NCBI GenBank assembly: GCA_018829205.1 | Contig: JAHJUE010000005.1 | Span: 124,001-188,000 of the forward strand | Length of the DNA: 64,000 nt | Origin: Bacteroidota bacterium | Lineage (GTDB): Bacteria > Bacteroidota > Ignavibacteria > Ignavibacteriales > Melioribacteraceae | Direction: 5' to 3' | Shown here: positions 55,264 through 63,147 of the stretch, piece by piece | Numbering within the stretch: the first letter of the stretch is position 1 | Layout: every line of letters begins with the position of its first letter | Made by a program: the position numbers and the translations under genes | The notes under the pieces: model-generated | Seen by the model: the letters and a program-made list of their open reading frames with translations, nothing else | Databases searched by the model: none | What the model was told of the DNA's origin: nothing

Positions 55264-56417
55264 CAAACTACAAAGAACTTCAGCAGAAATATGAATTTGA
55301 TGTATTTCCCAAAAGAGATTTATGCATTGTAAAAGGAAAAGGCGCCAGGCTTTGGGATGATGAAGGAAACGAATACATTGATTTCGCTTCGGGAATAAGT
55401 GTTGCTAATATTGGGCATTCAAATGAAAAAGTTGTTGAAGCATTAATAAATCAGGCCGAAACATTAATTACTTGTCCGGGTACATTTTATAATGACAAGA
55501 AAGCTTTGCTGCTTGAAAAATTAGTAGGGCTCGCGCCTGAAAATTTAACAAAAGCTTACCTAAGTAATTCGGGTACAGAAGCAATAGAATCTGCGATTAA
55601 GTTCGCAAGATTCACTACAAAAAAAACAGATTTTATTTCAGCTATGAAAGGATTTCACGGTAGGACTTTAGGCGCTTTGAGCGCAACTTATAAAAAAGAG
55701 TACCGCGAAGATTTTGAGCCGCTTGTACCGGGATTCTCTTTTGTGCCGTATAATAATTTCGAAAAATTAAAAGAAGCCGTTACTGAAAAAACAGCAGGAA
55801 TTATTTTAGAACCTGTTCAGGGTGAAGGCGGAATTAATATCGCGGATAAAGAATATATGCAGAATGTTCAAAAACTCTGTAATGAAAATAATATCATGTT
55901 TATTGTTGATGAGATTCAAACCGCGTTTTGCAGGACAGGTAAAATGTTCGCTTCGGAACATTTTGATTTGGCTCCCGATATGATTACAGTCGCAAAATCA
56001 ATAGCAGGCGGAATACCAATGGGCGCGGTGCTTTGCAGCGACACGGTTGCTGTACCGACAGGCGGAAAACACGGAACAACTTTCGGCGGAAATCCTCTTG
56101 TATGCGCTGCTTCTATTGCGGCAATTGATTTTATGGTTGAAAATGATTTATGCGGACAATCAGTTGATAAAGGGAATTATTTTGTTGGTAAATTAAAACA
56201 GTATGAACTTAGTAAAGTTAGAGAGATTAGAAATTTAGGTTTAATGGTAGGAATTGAATTAAAAGAAAAAGTTCAGACACTATTAGTAGAATTAATGCAG
56301 AATAAAATTATTGCGCTTCCGGCTGGAACAACAGTATTGCGTTTACTACCGCCGCTGGTAATTTCATATGAGGATTTGGATATTGTTGCGGGTAAACTTG
56401 TTGAATTATTAAAATAA
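55260..56417 (+). CDS. lysJ: LysW-lysine/acetylornithine aminotransferase (LysJ/ArgD)
   Basis: This PLP enzyme converts the LysW-bound semialdehyde to LysW-lysine, using glutamate. The 385 residues are class III aminotransferase: YLSNSGTEAIESAIKFAR, MKGFHGRTLGALSAT, then IILEPVQGEGG, IVDEIQTAFCRTGKMFA and the Schiff-base lysine in MITVAKSIAGGIPMGA (about residue 241). It could also serve arginine synthesis as ArgD. It overlaps lysZ by four bases and closes the operon before a strong terminator. Confidence 0.93.
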   Translation: MTNYKELQQKYEFDVFPKRDLCIVKGKGARLWDDEGNEYIDFASGISVANIGHSNEKVVEALINQAETLITCPGTFYNDKKALLLEKLVGLAPENLTKAYLSNSGTEAIESAIKFARFTTKKTDFISAMKGFHGRTLGALSATYKKEYREDFEPLVPGFSFVPYNNFEKLKEAVTEKTAGIILEPVQGEGGINIADKEYMQNVQKLCNENNIMFIVDEIQTAFCRTGKMFASEHFDLAPDMITVAKSIAGGIPMGAVLCSDTVAVPTGGKHGTTFGGNPLVCAASIAAIDFMVENDLCGQSVDKGNYFVGKLKQYELSKVREIRNLGLMVGIELKEKVQTLLVELMQNKIIALPAGTTVLRLLPPLVISYEDLDIVAGKLVELLK

Positions 56418-56423
56418 AATTAT

Positions 56424-56458
56424 TCCCCTATATGAAATAAACATATAGGGGATGTTTT
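56424..56458. terminator. Terminator of the LysW operon, convergent with the GNAT-nitrilase gene
   Basis: TCCCCTATATG (56424-56434) pairs perfectly with CATATAGGGGA (56442-56452) around AAATAAA. TGTTTTATTTTTT follows on the plus strand, and A-rich DNA lies on the other side, so it can serve both converging genes. Confidence 0.85.
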
Positions 56459-57992
56459 ATTTTTTCAGAATAACTTCGTAAAGATCGGATCTTCTGTCAT
56501 TCCAGTTTAATGTTGTTCCGCTTTTCCTATGACGTTTCAACACTTCTAGATCAACATCGTGTATAACAACAGTCTCAACATTGGGCGTACATTCGGCGGC
56601 AATCCCGTCTCTTGCAAAATTAAAATCAGACGGTGTAAAAATTCCTGACTGGGCGTATTGGATATCCATATTTTCTACTTGAGGTAAATTTCCCACGGTA
56701 CCGGCCATTGCAAGATAAACCTGATTTTCAATACATCTTGCTTGCGCGCAATAACGCACTCTTAAATATCCCTTTCTTTCGTCGGTGCAGAATGGCACAA
56801 AAATAATTTGAGCGCCTTTTTCAACAGCTATTCGGCTTAATTCAGGGAACTCGCAATCATAACAAATCTGAATGTTTATTTTACCTACGTCGGTGTCAAA
56901 TACTTCAACTTTATTGCCAGGTTCTACTCCCCACCATTTTCTTTCATTCGGTGTTATGTGCAATTTGTATTGTTTCCCGATTTCACCGTTTCTTTTGAAA
57001 AGATACGATACGTTATATAAGTGGTCATCTTCATTAATAAAATGAGAACCGCCTATAATATTAATATTATAAGTTACGGCAAGATTTGAAAATAATTCCA
57101 AATATTGATCGGTATAATTTGCTAATTCACGCGCTGCTAAACCTGGTCTTTTATTATCAATAAAAGAAAGAAGCTGCGTAGTCAGTAATTCGGGAAACAA
57201 CACAAAATCACTTTTGTAACCCGAAGCGACATCAACAAAATAAGTACATTGTGCGCCGAATTCATCGAAGTTATTAATTTTTCTCATTCTGTACTGAACA
57301 GTACAAATTCTAACCGGACGAGATACATGCCATCTTTTATGAGGATGCGGATTATAATTAATATTAGCCCACTCCAATAAAGTAGCATAACCTTTTGATT
57401 CCTTATCGGAGTTCATATAACTAGGCATTAATCTTTTAAGTACAAAATCATTAGCGTATTGTGTAGTTAATACAGGATCATATATAGATTTTAATCTAAC
57501 TTTTTCGATATACTCGGCGGCTGTCATTTCATTCTGATATTCTAAATAGCCGGGAATTCTTCCGCCAATGACAATTCTCATTAAGTTTAAATCCACCGCA
57601 AGTTTTTTCCTTGCATCATATAACCTTCGTGCTAATTTCATACCTCTGTATTTAGGATCAACCATTATTTCAATTCCGTATAATGTATCGCCGTCAAGAT
57701 TATGATTTGTTATCAGTCCCTTATTGCTGACATCTTTCCAATTATGCTCGTCTCCGTAAATATCAAAGTCCACAATTAAACTTGAAGAAGAAGCTATTAA
57801 TTTACCGTTATATTCAATACATAATTGTCCTTCGGGAAAAATATTTAATTGGCTTTCGATTTGATCCATAGTCCAGGTCAACATTCCGGGAAAACATTTT
57901 AATTGAAGTGAGACAAGATTTTTATAATCTTCAATTTTTAACGGACGCAGAATAATTTTTTTCTGAAACCGATCAAGATTTTTTATGGACAT
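56457..57992 (-). CDS. GNAT acetyltransferase-nitrilase fusion protein
   Basis: This 511-residue protein joins two enzyme domains. The N-terminal GNAT part (about 14-190) has [20 protein letters not shown], the acetyl-CoA loop. The C-terminal carbon-nitrogen hydrolase domain (about 225-505) has the catalytic triad in [10 protein letters not shown] (Glu), [10 protein letters not shown] (Lys) and [13 protein letters not shown] (Cys). Such fusions (YhcX-like) are known in several phyla, but their substrate is not established. The two parts could deacylate and acylate related compounds in turn; that is inference. The gene is alone on the minus strand. Confidence 0.9.
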   Translation of the reverse strand: MSIKNLDRFQKKIILRPLKIEDYKNLVSLQLKCFPGMLTWTMDQIESQLNIFPEGQLCIEYNGKLIASSSSLIVDFDIYGDEHNWKDVSNKGLITNHNLDGDTLYGIEIMVDPKYRGMKLARRLYDARKKLAVDLNLMRIVIGGRIPGYLEYQNEMTAAEYIEKVRLKSIYDPVLTTQYANDFVLKRLMPSYMNSDKESKGYATLLEWANINYNPHPHKRWHVSRPVRICTVQYRMRKINNFDEFGAQCTYFVDVASGYKSDFVLFPELLTTQLLSFIDNKRPGLAARELANYTDQYLELFSNLAVTYNINIIGGSHFINEDDHLYNVSYLFKRNGEIGKQYKLHITPNERKWWGVEPGNKVEVFDTDVGKINIQICYDCEFPELSRIAVEKGAQIIFVPFCTDERKGYLRVRYCAQARCIENQVYLAMAGTVGNLPQVENMDIQYAQSGIFTPSDFNFARDGIAAECTPNVETVVIHDVDLEVLKRHRKSGTTLNWNDRRSDLYEVILKK

Positions 57993-58147
57993 GTTTGGCC
58001 TTTCATTTATTAATCATTTTGTTTTGACAATTTTAAATAAATATACATAAAAATATAGTGACTTCTAAACAGTATGGAATGTTTGGATTTTAGCATATCT
58101 TTATAATTCAAATAAATAAATTATCAATTCAATAAAAATATAAAATT

Positions 58148-59329
58148 ATGAACGCTGTTATACTTAAAAAAGGAAGAGAATCATCATTATATCGAAATCA
58201 TCCATGGGTTTTTTCGGGAGCGATTCAAGAACTTAAAGGAAACCCGGTAAGCGGTGAAACAGTTGATGTTTTATCATTTAAGAATGAGTTCCTCGCCAAA
58301 GGTTCATATTCTCCAAAATCTCAAATGACTGTAAGAGTATTAAGTTTTGATAAAAATGAAATAATTGATGAAAACTTTTTTTATCAAAAAATTAAATCTG
58401 CCAAAATGAAGAAAGAATTATTAATGGACGAATTCTCAAATTCATACCGCGTGATTTTCGGCGAGTCGGACGGCCTGCCAGGATTAATAATTGATAAATA
58501 TAATCATGTTCTGGTCTGCCAGTTTCTATCGGCTGGAGCCGAATATTGGAAAGAGATAATAGTACAACAACTAATTAATATATTTAATCCGGTTTGTATA
58601 TATGAAAGATCGGATGCCGATGTTAGAAAAAAAGAAGGACTCGGATTAATAAAACAATCATTGTACGGTGAATTAAAAAACGAGGTTATTGAAATTTTAG
58701 AAAACGGCTGTAAATATTTTGTTGATGTAATAAATGGTCATAAAACTGGATTTTATCTGGATCAAAAAGTTAATAGAGCATTAGTCGGTAATTACGCCGA
58801 AAATAAAAACATACTCAATTGTTTTTCATATACCGGAGGTTTTTCGATTACGGCATTAAATAACGGGGCCGTGTCTGTTACCAACATTGACTCATCCAGT
58901 AATGCATTAAAACTTTTATTAAAGAATTGTGAACTGAATAATATAAGCAGCGGCAAAATTATAAATGTGCAGGGCAATGTTTTTAATATTCTTAGGGAAT
59001 ATGTAAATGAAGGGAAGAAGTTTGATGTAATAATTCTTGACCCTCCCAAACTTGTTGAATCGGCCGGACAATTAACAAAAGGGGCAAGAGCGTATAAAGA
59101 TTTAAATATGACGGCATTTAAACTTCTAAATGAAAACGGTATACTTTTTACCTTTTCATGTTCAGGCTTATTAAGTGCGGAACTTTTTCAAAAAATTGTT
59201 TTTGACGCTTCGGCCGACGCGAAAATAAACGCACAAATTATTGGCAGAATGTCTCAATCACCCGATCACGGCGTAAGTTTAAATTTTCCGGAAGCATGGT
59301 ATTTAAAAGGTTTGGTGTGCAGAGTATAA
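58148..59329 (+). CDS. RlmI-like class I SAM-dependent rRNA methyltransferase
   Basis: The 393 residues match the RlmI/RlmK family that makes 5-methylcytosine in 23S rRNA. An N-terminal PUA domain (about 1-75, ILKKGRESSLYRNHPWVFSG) is followed by an EEHEE-like part and a Rossmann methyltransferase domain. That domain has GFYLDQKVNR, the SAM motif NCFSYTGGFSITAL and the catalytic region VIILDPPKLV followed by FSCSG with its cysteine. rRNA target and position are not proven by sequence. A divergent 155-nt gap separates it from the GNAT-nitrilase gene. Confidence 0.9.
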   Translation: MNAVILKKGRESSLYRNHPWVFSGAIQELKGNPVSGETVDVLSFKNEFLAKGSYSPKSQMTVRVLSFDKNEIIDENFFYQKIKSAKMKKELLMDEFSNSYRVIFGESDGLPGLIIDKYNHVLVCQFLSAGAEYWKEIIVQQLINIFNPVCIYERSDADVRKKEGLGLIKQSLYGELKNEVIEILENGCKYFVDVINGHKTGFYLDQKVNRALVGNYAENKNILNCFSYTGGFSITALNNGAVSVTNIDSSSNALKLLLKNCELNNISSGKIINVQGNVFNILREYVNEGKKFDVIILDPPKLVESAGQLTKGARAYKDLNMTAFKLLNENGILFTFSCSGLLSAELFQKIVFDASADAKINAQIIGRMSQSPDHGVSLNFPEAWYLKGLVCRV

Positions 59330-59340
59330 CCTTAATTTTT

Positions 59341-59375
59341 ATTACATCATTCCCGCGCAAAAGGAATGATGTAAT
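59341..59375. terminator. Convergent terminator after the RlmI-like gene
   Basis: A perfect 13-bp stem, ATTACATCATTCC (59341-59353) with GGAATGATGTAAT (59363-59375), encloses CGCGCAAAA. It lies 11 nt after the methyltransferase stop and just before the end of the minus-strand phosphatase gene, so it can serve both. Confidence 0.8.
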
Positions 59376-59381
59376 GAAAAG

Positions 59382-61025
59382 TTATTTTGAAATTATTTTG
59401 AGCAAGCTTTTTCCGTCAATATTTTTATCGAAATTAATTCCTAAAAACTCCGCCAATGTCGGAACAATATCAACAGTAGAAACCCGGTTATTGTATTTTC
59501 CCGGTATAATACCCGGTCCGTAAAATACTATTGGTACATGCGAATCGTAATCATAAGGCGAACCGTGATTTACTCCGTAATTATCATGATTTATTGTATA
59601 ATATTTTTTTGCTCTTATTAGTATTTCATAACTTCGCTCGGGCAAAAAATTATTTTTATAATTCTCTAAATATTCTTTGCCGCCGCTGTTATTTAACTCT
59701 TCAATTGTATATGTATCTGCTACAAATGAAATATTTTTTAGTGCATCTGCAACAGCTTTTCTTAAATCAGCACGCGGAATATTTTTTTCATCAGCTTCAG
59801 CATAGTTTAATATCATACCGTTTGACGCGCTTTTTATTAAAATAGAGTTTTTAAGTCCGAGCATTTTCTCTGCTTTTTCTACAGCTTCCGCATAATTCTT
59901 TTTTACTTCTGAATAGGGGATTCGTTTACTATCGTATCCTTTTCTTTGCAGTTCTTCTGAAACTGTTGCCGTGCCGTGGTCTGCGCTAAATGCCAAAACG
60001 TAATTATTTTTCCCAACATTTTCATCAAGGTATTTAAGAAATTCTCCGATATATTTATCGAGCCATAAATAGTAATCCTGCATTTCCTGACTAAGCGGAC
60101 CGAAGTCATGCCCAAGTTTATCTCCCGAAGAGCAGCCGATAAATAATAGGTCTGGGTTTTCATCATTGCCGAGATTCGCATATTTAATTATTGATTTTGC
60201 AAAATCAAAATTAAACTCCTCACCAAATGGAGAATAAGGAAACAATTTAAAGAATGATTTTTTATCGTTTTCATCTTTCTTTAATTTATGCGGGAATGTA
60301 TTTCCAACACGTGTGTTTTCAAATGGGAAATCATCTTCGCGGGAAATTAAATATGAATCTTCGTTTAAATGTTTTTCCCAGTCATCGCCAAAATGTTTTA
60401 AAACGCTACCGGATAAATTAAATGAATCGACCCATGCAGGATACGAATTCATATAATATTCCGATGTAACATACGTTCCTGAATTATCATCATACCAAAA
60501 TACGCCGTCGGGATTTTGTCCGCCCATCATTATACTTGGTCTATCTTTTAAAGACACGCAATAAATTTTACTTTTGCTGTTATTTTTTTTAAGCCAGTCC
60601 GATATGCCTGTTCTTAATAATCTAATAGGAGAAAGGCCATCCAAATCAGGGTGCCCAATAATTTTAGAAGAATCATCGGCGCATGAGTAAATAACTCGTT
60701 TGGAAGAATGATCATAATAATCATTTAAAACAATTCCGTGTTTTGAAGGGAAACAACCAGTTGCAATTGTAGCATGTCCGGGCGCGGTAGCAGTAAAAGC
60801 ATGGTCGTGATAAGCTTCGGTAAAATATGCGCCGTTACTTAATAAATTTGAAATACCGCTGTCAAAATATCCTGCATATCTTATCAAATAATCATAACGC
60901 ATTTGATCAACAACAATTATAACGGCAAGTTTGGTTTTGGGGGTTTCGCCTAATACATTTAAATTTATAAATAATTGCAAAAGAAGCGTTATTTTAATAA
61001 AAGTTGAAAAAAAATGATTTGTCAT
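59382..61025 (-). CDS. Alkaline phosphatase-superfamily enzyme (PafA-like)
   Basis: This is a secreted phosphomonoesterase of the PafA/nucleotide pyrophosphatase kind. A signal peptide (about 1-26, ending LNVLGE) precedes the metal site IIVVDQMRYDYLIRY. The nucleophile is the threonine in FTATAPGHATIATG. The second metal group is GDKLGHDFGP, FSADHGTATV and the final NHGSPYDYDSHVPIV. The 547 residues equal the family length. The minus-strand start lies beside the promoter-rich gap that holds the structured RNA. Confidence 0.92.
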   Translation of the reverse strand: MTNHFFSTFIKITLLLQLFINLNVLGETPKTKLAVIIVVDQMRYDYLIRYAGYFDSGISNLLSNGAYFTEAYHDHAFTATAPGHATIATGCFPSKHGIVLNDYYDHSSKRVIYSCADDSSKIIGHPDLDGLSPIRLLRTGISDWLKKNNSKSKIYCVSLKDRPSIMMGGQNPDGVFWYDDNSGTYVTSEYYMNSYPAWVDSFNLSGSVLKHFGDDWEKHLNEDSYLISREDDFPFENTRVGNTFPHKLKKDENDKKSFFKLFPYSPFGEEFNFDFAKSIIKYANLGNDENPDLLFIGCSSGDKLGHDFGPLSQEMQDYYLWLDKYIGEFLKYLDENVGKNNYVLAFSADHGTATVSEELQRKGYDSKRIPYSEVKKNYAEAVEKAEKMLGLKNSILIKSASNGMILNYAEADEKNIPRADLRKAVADALKNISFVADTYTIEELNNSGGKEYLENYKNNFLPERSYEILIRAKKYYTINHDNYGVNHGSPYDYDSHVPIVFYGPGIIPGKYNNRVSTVDIVPTLAEFLGINFDKNIDGKSLLKIISK

Positions 61026-61175
61026 AAGTACCTTTAATTAGCAAATAATAGAAATTATTTTTTGATAAACATTGTTAATTTTCAATTTCTAATGTTAAAA
61101 AATATTGAAAATATATTCTCAAAAGTTTCAAGATAAAATACGAAAGCAAAAATTCTAAATGAATAATAAAATTAA

Positions 61176-61206
61176 TTTGACATTGAGTCCTATGTTTATA
61201 ATTTAG
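61176..61206 (+). promoter_or_regulatory. Promoter-like site of the structured RNA
   Basis: TTTG at 61176-61179 and TAATTTAG at 61199-61206 are 19 bases apart, the usual -33/-7 spacing in Bacteroidota. The TTTG overlaps a TTGACA. Transcription would begin near 61212, just before the first stem of the RNA. Confidence 0.5.
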
Positions 61207-61396
61207 GAAGGTAGATGTGGAGCCTAAAAGTTTTTTTTAGAAGGGTTTCTCCGCAAACCGAACAAATATAAAAAACGGCGAAACATCTGGGTGGTCCGAC
61301 AATACCACTCTTATTAGGACGATGCCATTGTAAAGTGGCAAAGGAGTAATTAACCCCTTATATCATCAAATGGATGACATAAGGGGTTTTTGTTTT
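61207..61396 (+). ncRNA. Unassigned structured RNA of about 190 nt
   Basis: The 460-base gap 61026-61485 holds no open frame of note, but it does hold a promoter-like site, several hairpins and a strong terminator. AGATGT (61213-61218) pairs with ACATCT (61283-61288). Inside are GGAG/CTCC, CTAAAA/TTTTAG and CCG/CGG stems. A second domain has GTGGT/ACCAC (61291-61308) and TGCCA/TGGCA (61323-61340), plus a possible cross-pair GTCC/GGAC (61294-61320). The terminator helix at 61352-61388 ends in a T run. The sequence does not match the conserved cores of 6S, SRP, RNase P, tmRNA or the common riboswitches that I know. The stem list is by eye. Confidence 0.55.
61352..61396 (+). terminator. Strong terminator at the end of the structured RNA
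   Basis: AACCCCTTATATCATC pairs with GATGACATAAGGGGTT with one A-C mismatch, giving about 16 bp around AAATG, followed by TTTTTGTTTT. It is among the strongest terminators in the window. Confidence 0.85.
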
Positions 61397-61421
61397 AAAC
61401 GTATTGATGTTAATATGTTCG
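61389..61421 (+). promoter_or_regulatory. Promoter-like site before cytidine deaminase
   Basis: TTTG at 61389-61392 and TATGTTCG at 61414-61421 are 21 bases apart. The same TATGTTCG element occurs before lysW. If real, it gives the deaminase a promoter of its own downstream of the RNA terminator, so the RNA would be a separate unit. Confidence 0.4.
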
Positions 61422-61485
61422 TAAAAATTTTATTTTAATATGTTAAAAAGAAATTTTATAATTGTTATAACAATGGAATTTTATT

Positions 61486-62397
61486 ATGAGCTTAAAACCG
61501 GATCTGTTTGATATGTTTATTTCCGAGTTACCCGGGAATGTGAAAAAGTATTTTCAGAAAATAGCCGAAGAAAACAATATTGTGTCGGCGCAAATAAACG
61601 GTGAAATTCAAAAAGAATTAAATATAGACATAGAAAACCTTATGGTAATGCTTCTTCCGTTTGCGGCCGAATTTGCCAAGGTGCCGGTTTCGCAATTTAA
61701 AGTTGGAGCGTCGGTTTTATGCAATAGCGGAAATATTTATTTGGGTTCCAATATGGAATTTAAAGGCGGATCATTAAATTGTTCAATACACGCGGAACAG
61801 TCAGCGATTAATAATGCATGGTTAAACGGAGAAACCGGAATTTCAAAAATTGCCGTTACTTCCGCACCGTGCGGACACTGCCGACAGTTTCTAAATGAAT
61901 TAATTAATTCAGAAGAGGTTATAATTATTTTAGCCGATCAAAAAACTAGGATGATAGAAAGTTATAATCTCGCGCAGTTTTTACCAAATTCCTTTGGTCC
62001 GGCCGACCTAAATATTAATGATTATATGATGAAAGATGAAGATCATAAATTATCAATTGTTTATTCCGAGGATGAACTTATTGATAAGGCACTAAAAGCC
62101 GCAAATAAAAGTTACGCGCCATATAGTAAAAATTATTCAGGAGTTTCTGTAAAATTAAAGAACGGTATAGTCTATAACGGAAGGTATGCTGAAAACGCAG
62201 CTTATAATCCCAGTCTTTCCCCGCTTCAATCTGCATTAGCATTTATAAATATGAATTTATTAATTGGTGCTGAGAATGAAATTGAAGAAGTAGTTTTGGT
62301 TGAATCAAGTTCGATAATAAGTCAGAAGCGATTTACCGAAACTTTATTATCATCGTTGGGCGATATAAAGTTTAGGTACTTTTGTATTAAAAATTAA
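61486..62397 (+). CDS. cdd: Cytidine deaminase, two-domain dimeric type
   Basis: This enzyme deaminates cytidine and deoxycytidine to uridines. The 303 residues match the E. coli-type dimer: an N-terminal helical part, a catalytic domain with zinc ligand H102 and general base E104 in IHAEQSA, and C129 and C132 in APCGHCRQF. The C-terminal domain is degenerate and lacks those motifs. Residue numbers agree with E. coli Cdd. It complements DeoB in nucleoside salvage. Its stop overlaps the end of the converging MBL-fold gene by four bases. Confidence 0.94.
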   Translation: MSLKPDLFDMFISELPGNVKKYFQKIAEENNIVSAQINGEIQKELNIDIENLMVMLLPFAAEFAKVPVSQFKVGASVLCNSGNIYLGSNMEFKGGSLNCSIHAEQSAINNAWLNGETGISKIAVTSAPCGHCRQFLNELINSEEVIIILADQKTRMIESYNLAQFLPNSFGPADLNINDYMMKDEDHKLSIVYSEDELIDKALKAANKSYAPYSKNYSGVSVKLKNGIVYNGRYAENAAYNPSLSPLQSALAFINMNLLIGAENEIEEVVLVESSSIISQKRFTETLLSSLGDIKFRYFCIKN

Positions 62398-63116
62398 TTT
62401 ACAGGCACATGCACTAAAAAATACTCTTTCGCGGTTTCACCTATTTTACTTGCTTCTTCCATTGTCATATGCAGATCACTTGCTTTACCGTCGGTTGCCC
62501 CGGCTTCAATAATTGCGAGATCCGACCCTTTTGACATTTTAACTAGCGAATCGCAATAAGCTGTATCGCCGCCGTAACAAATGGATTTTCCTTTGTAGGT
62601 AAATTTAAATCCCAGAGAAGGAACCAACTCTGTAGTGCCGTCTGCATTAATTTCTTTATGATTAACTTTAAATGGTGTAATGCGAACTGTTTTACGGCTG
62701 AATGCTTTTGTATTATTTATTTCAATAAGATTAATTTTGTATGTTAACTCAGCACCGTAAACGGAATTAAATGCTTTATAAATGCTTAAAATTTCTGCGC
62801 AGCCTTTAGGGAAATATATATTAAGAGGTGTTTTTCTTCTCATTACCGAAAGGTATGTAAGGAAAGACCAAAGACCTCCTACATGATCGTGATGACCGTG
62901 ACTGATAAATACATCTGAAATATTTTTAATTTCTTTTGGACCTATTTCTTTTGTTAGATCTCTTAATATACCGTCGCCGGGATCAACAACAAAAGCTGAA
63001 TTATCGGTTGTTAATAAAATACCGGTCGCAACATTCGGAATTGAACAGAAAATTTTTATAAAAAAATCGCTTTTCTGCCAAATCATTGGATATTGAGGAG
63101 TATATTTTTTTGCCAC
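62394..63116 (-). CDS. MBL-fold metal-dependent hydrolase (RNase Z/ElaC-like)
   Basis: The 240 residues have the metallo-beta-lactamase signature HGHHDHVGG (about 73-81), an upstream VVDPGDG and further metal positions in CYGGDTAYCD and AGATDGKAS. The last histidine lies in FLVHVPVN at the C-terminus. The shape resembles RNase Z and arylsulfatase-like hydrolases. The characteristic RNase Z exosite arm is not evident, so the substrate is unknown. There is no signal peptide. Its end overlaps the end of cdd by four bases. Confidence 0.8.
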   Translation of the reverse strand: MAKKYTPQYPMIWQKSDFFIKIFCSIPNVATGILLTTDNSAFVVDPGDGILRDLTKEIGPKEIKNISDVFISHGHHDHVGGLWSFLTYLSVMRRKTPLNIYFPKGCAEILSIYKAFNSVYGAELTYKINLIEINNTKAFSRKTVRITPFKVNHKEINADGTTELVPSLGFKFTYKGKSICYGGDTAYCDSLVKMSKGSDLAIIEAGATDGKASDLHMTMEEASKIGETAKEYFLVHVPVN

Positions 63117-63147
63117 TTTATTTACCGTAAAACTTATTATAAAAAAG

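Noticed and set aside
50487-56417. An arginine pathway using LysW-type carrier (ArgW) instead of lysine
   Set aside because: Homocitrate synthase directly coupled to lysW points to lysine. Dual use in arginine synthesis remains possible and is noted for lysY and lysJ.
59531-60181. Open frames inside the alkaline phosphatase gene on other frames
   Set aside because: Composition is phenylalanine/leucine-rich or otherwise unlike real proteins, and the phosphatase frame is well supported throughout.
61207-61396. Known riboswitch or house RNA (TPP, SAM-I, cobalamin, glycine, SRP, 6S, RNase P, tmRNA)
   Set aside because: None of the conserved cores I know is present. The GGAAGG near 61206 recalls the SRP loop but lacks the surrounding GTCC and AGCAG partners. 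I report it as unassigned.
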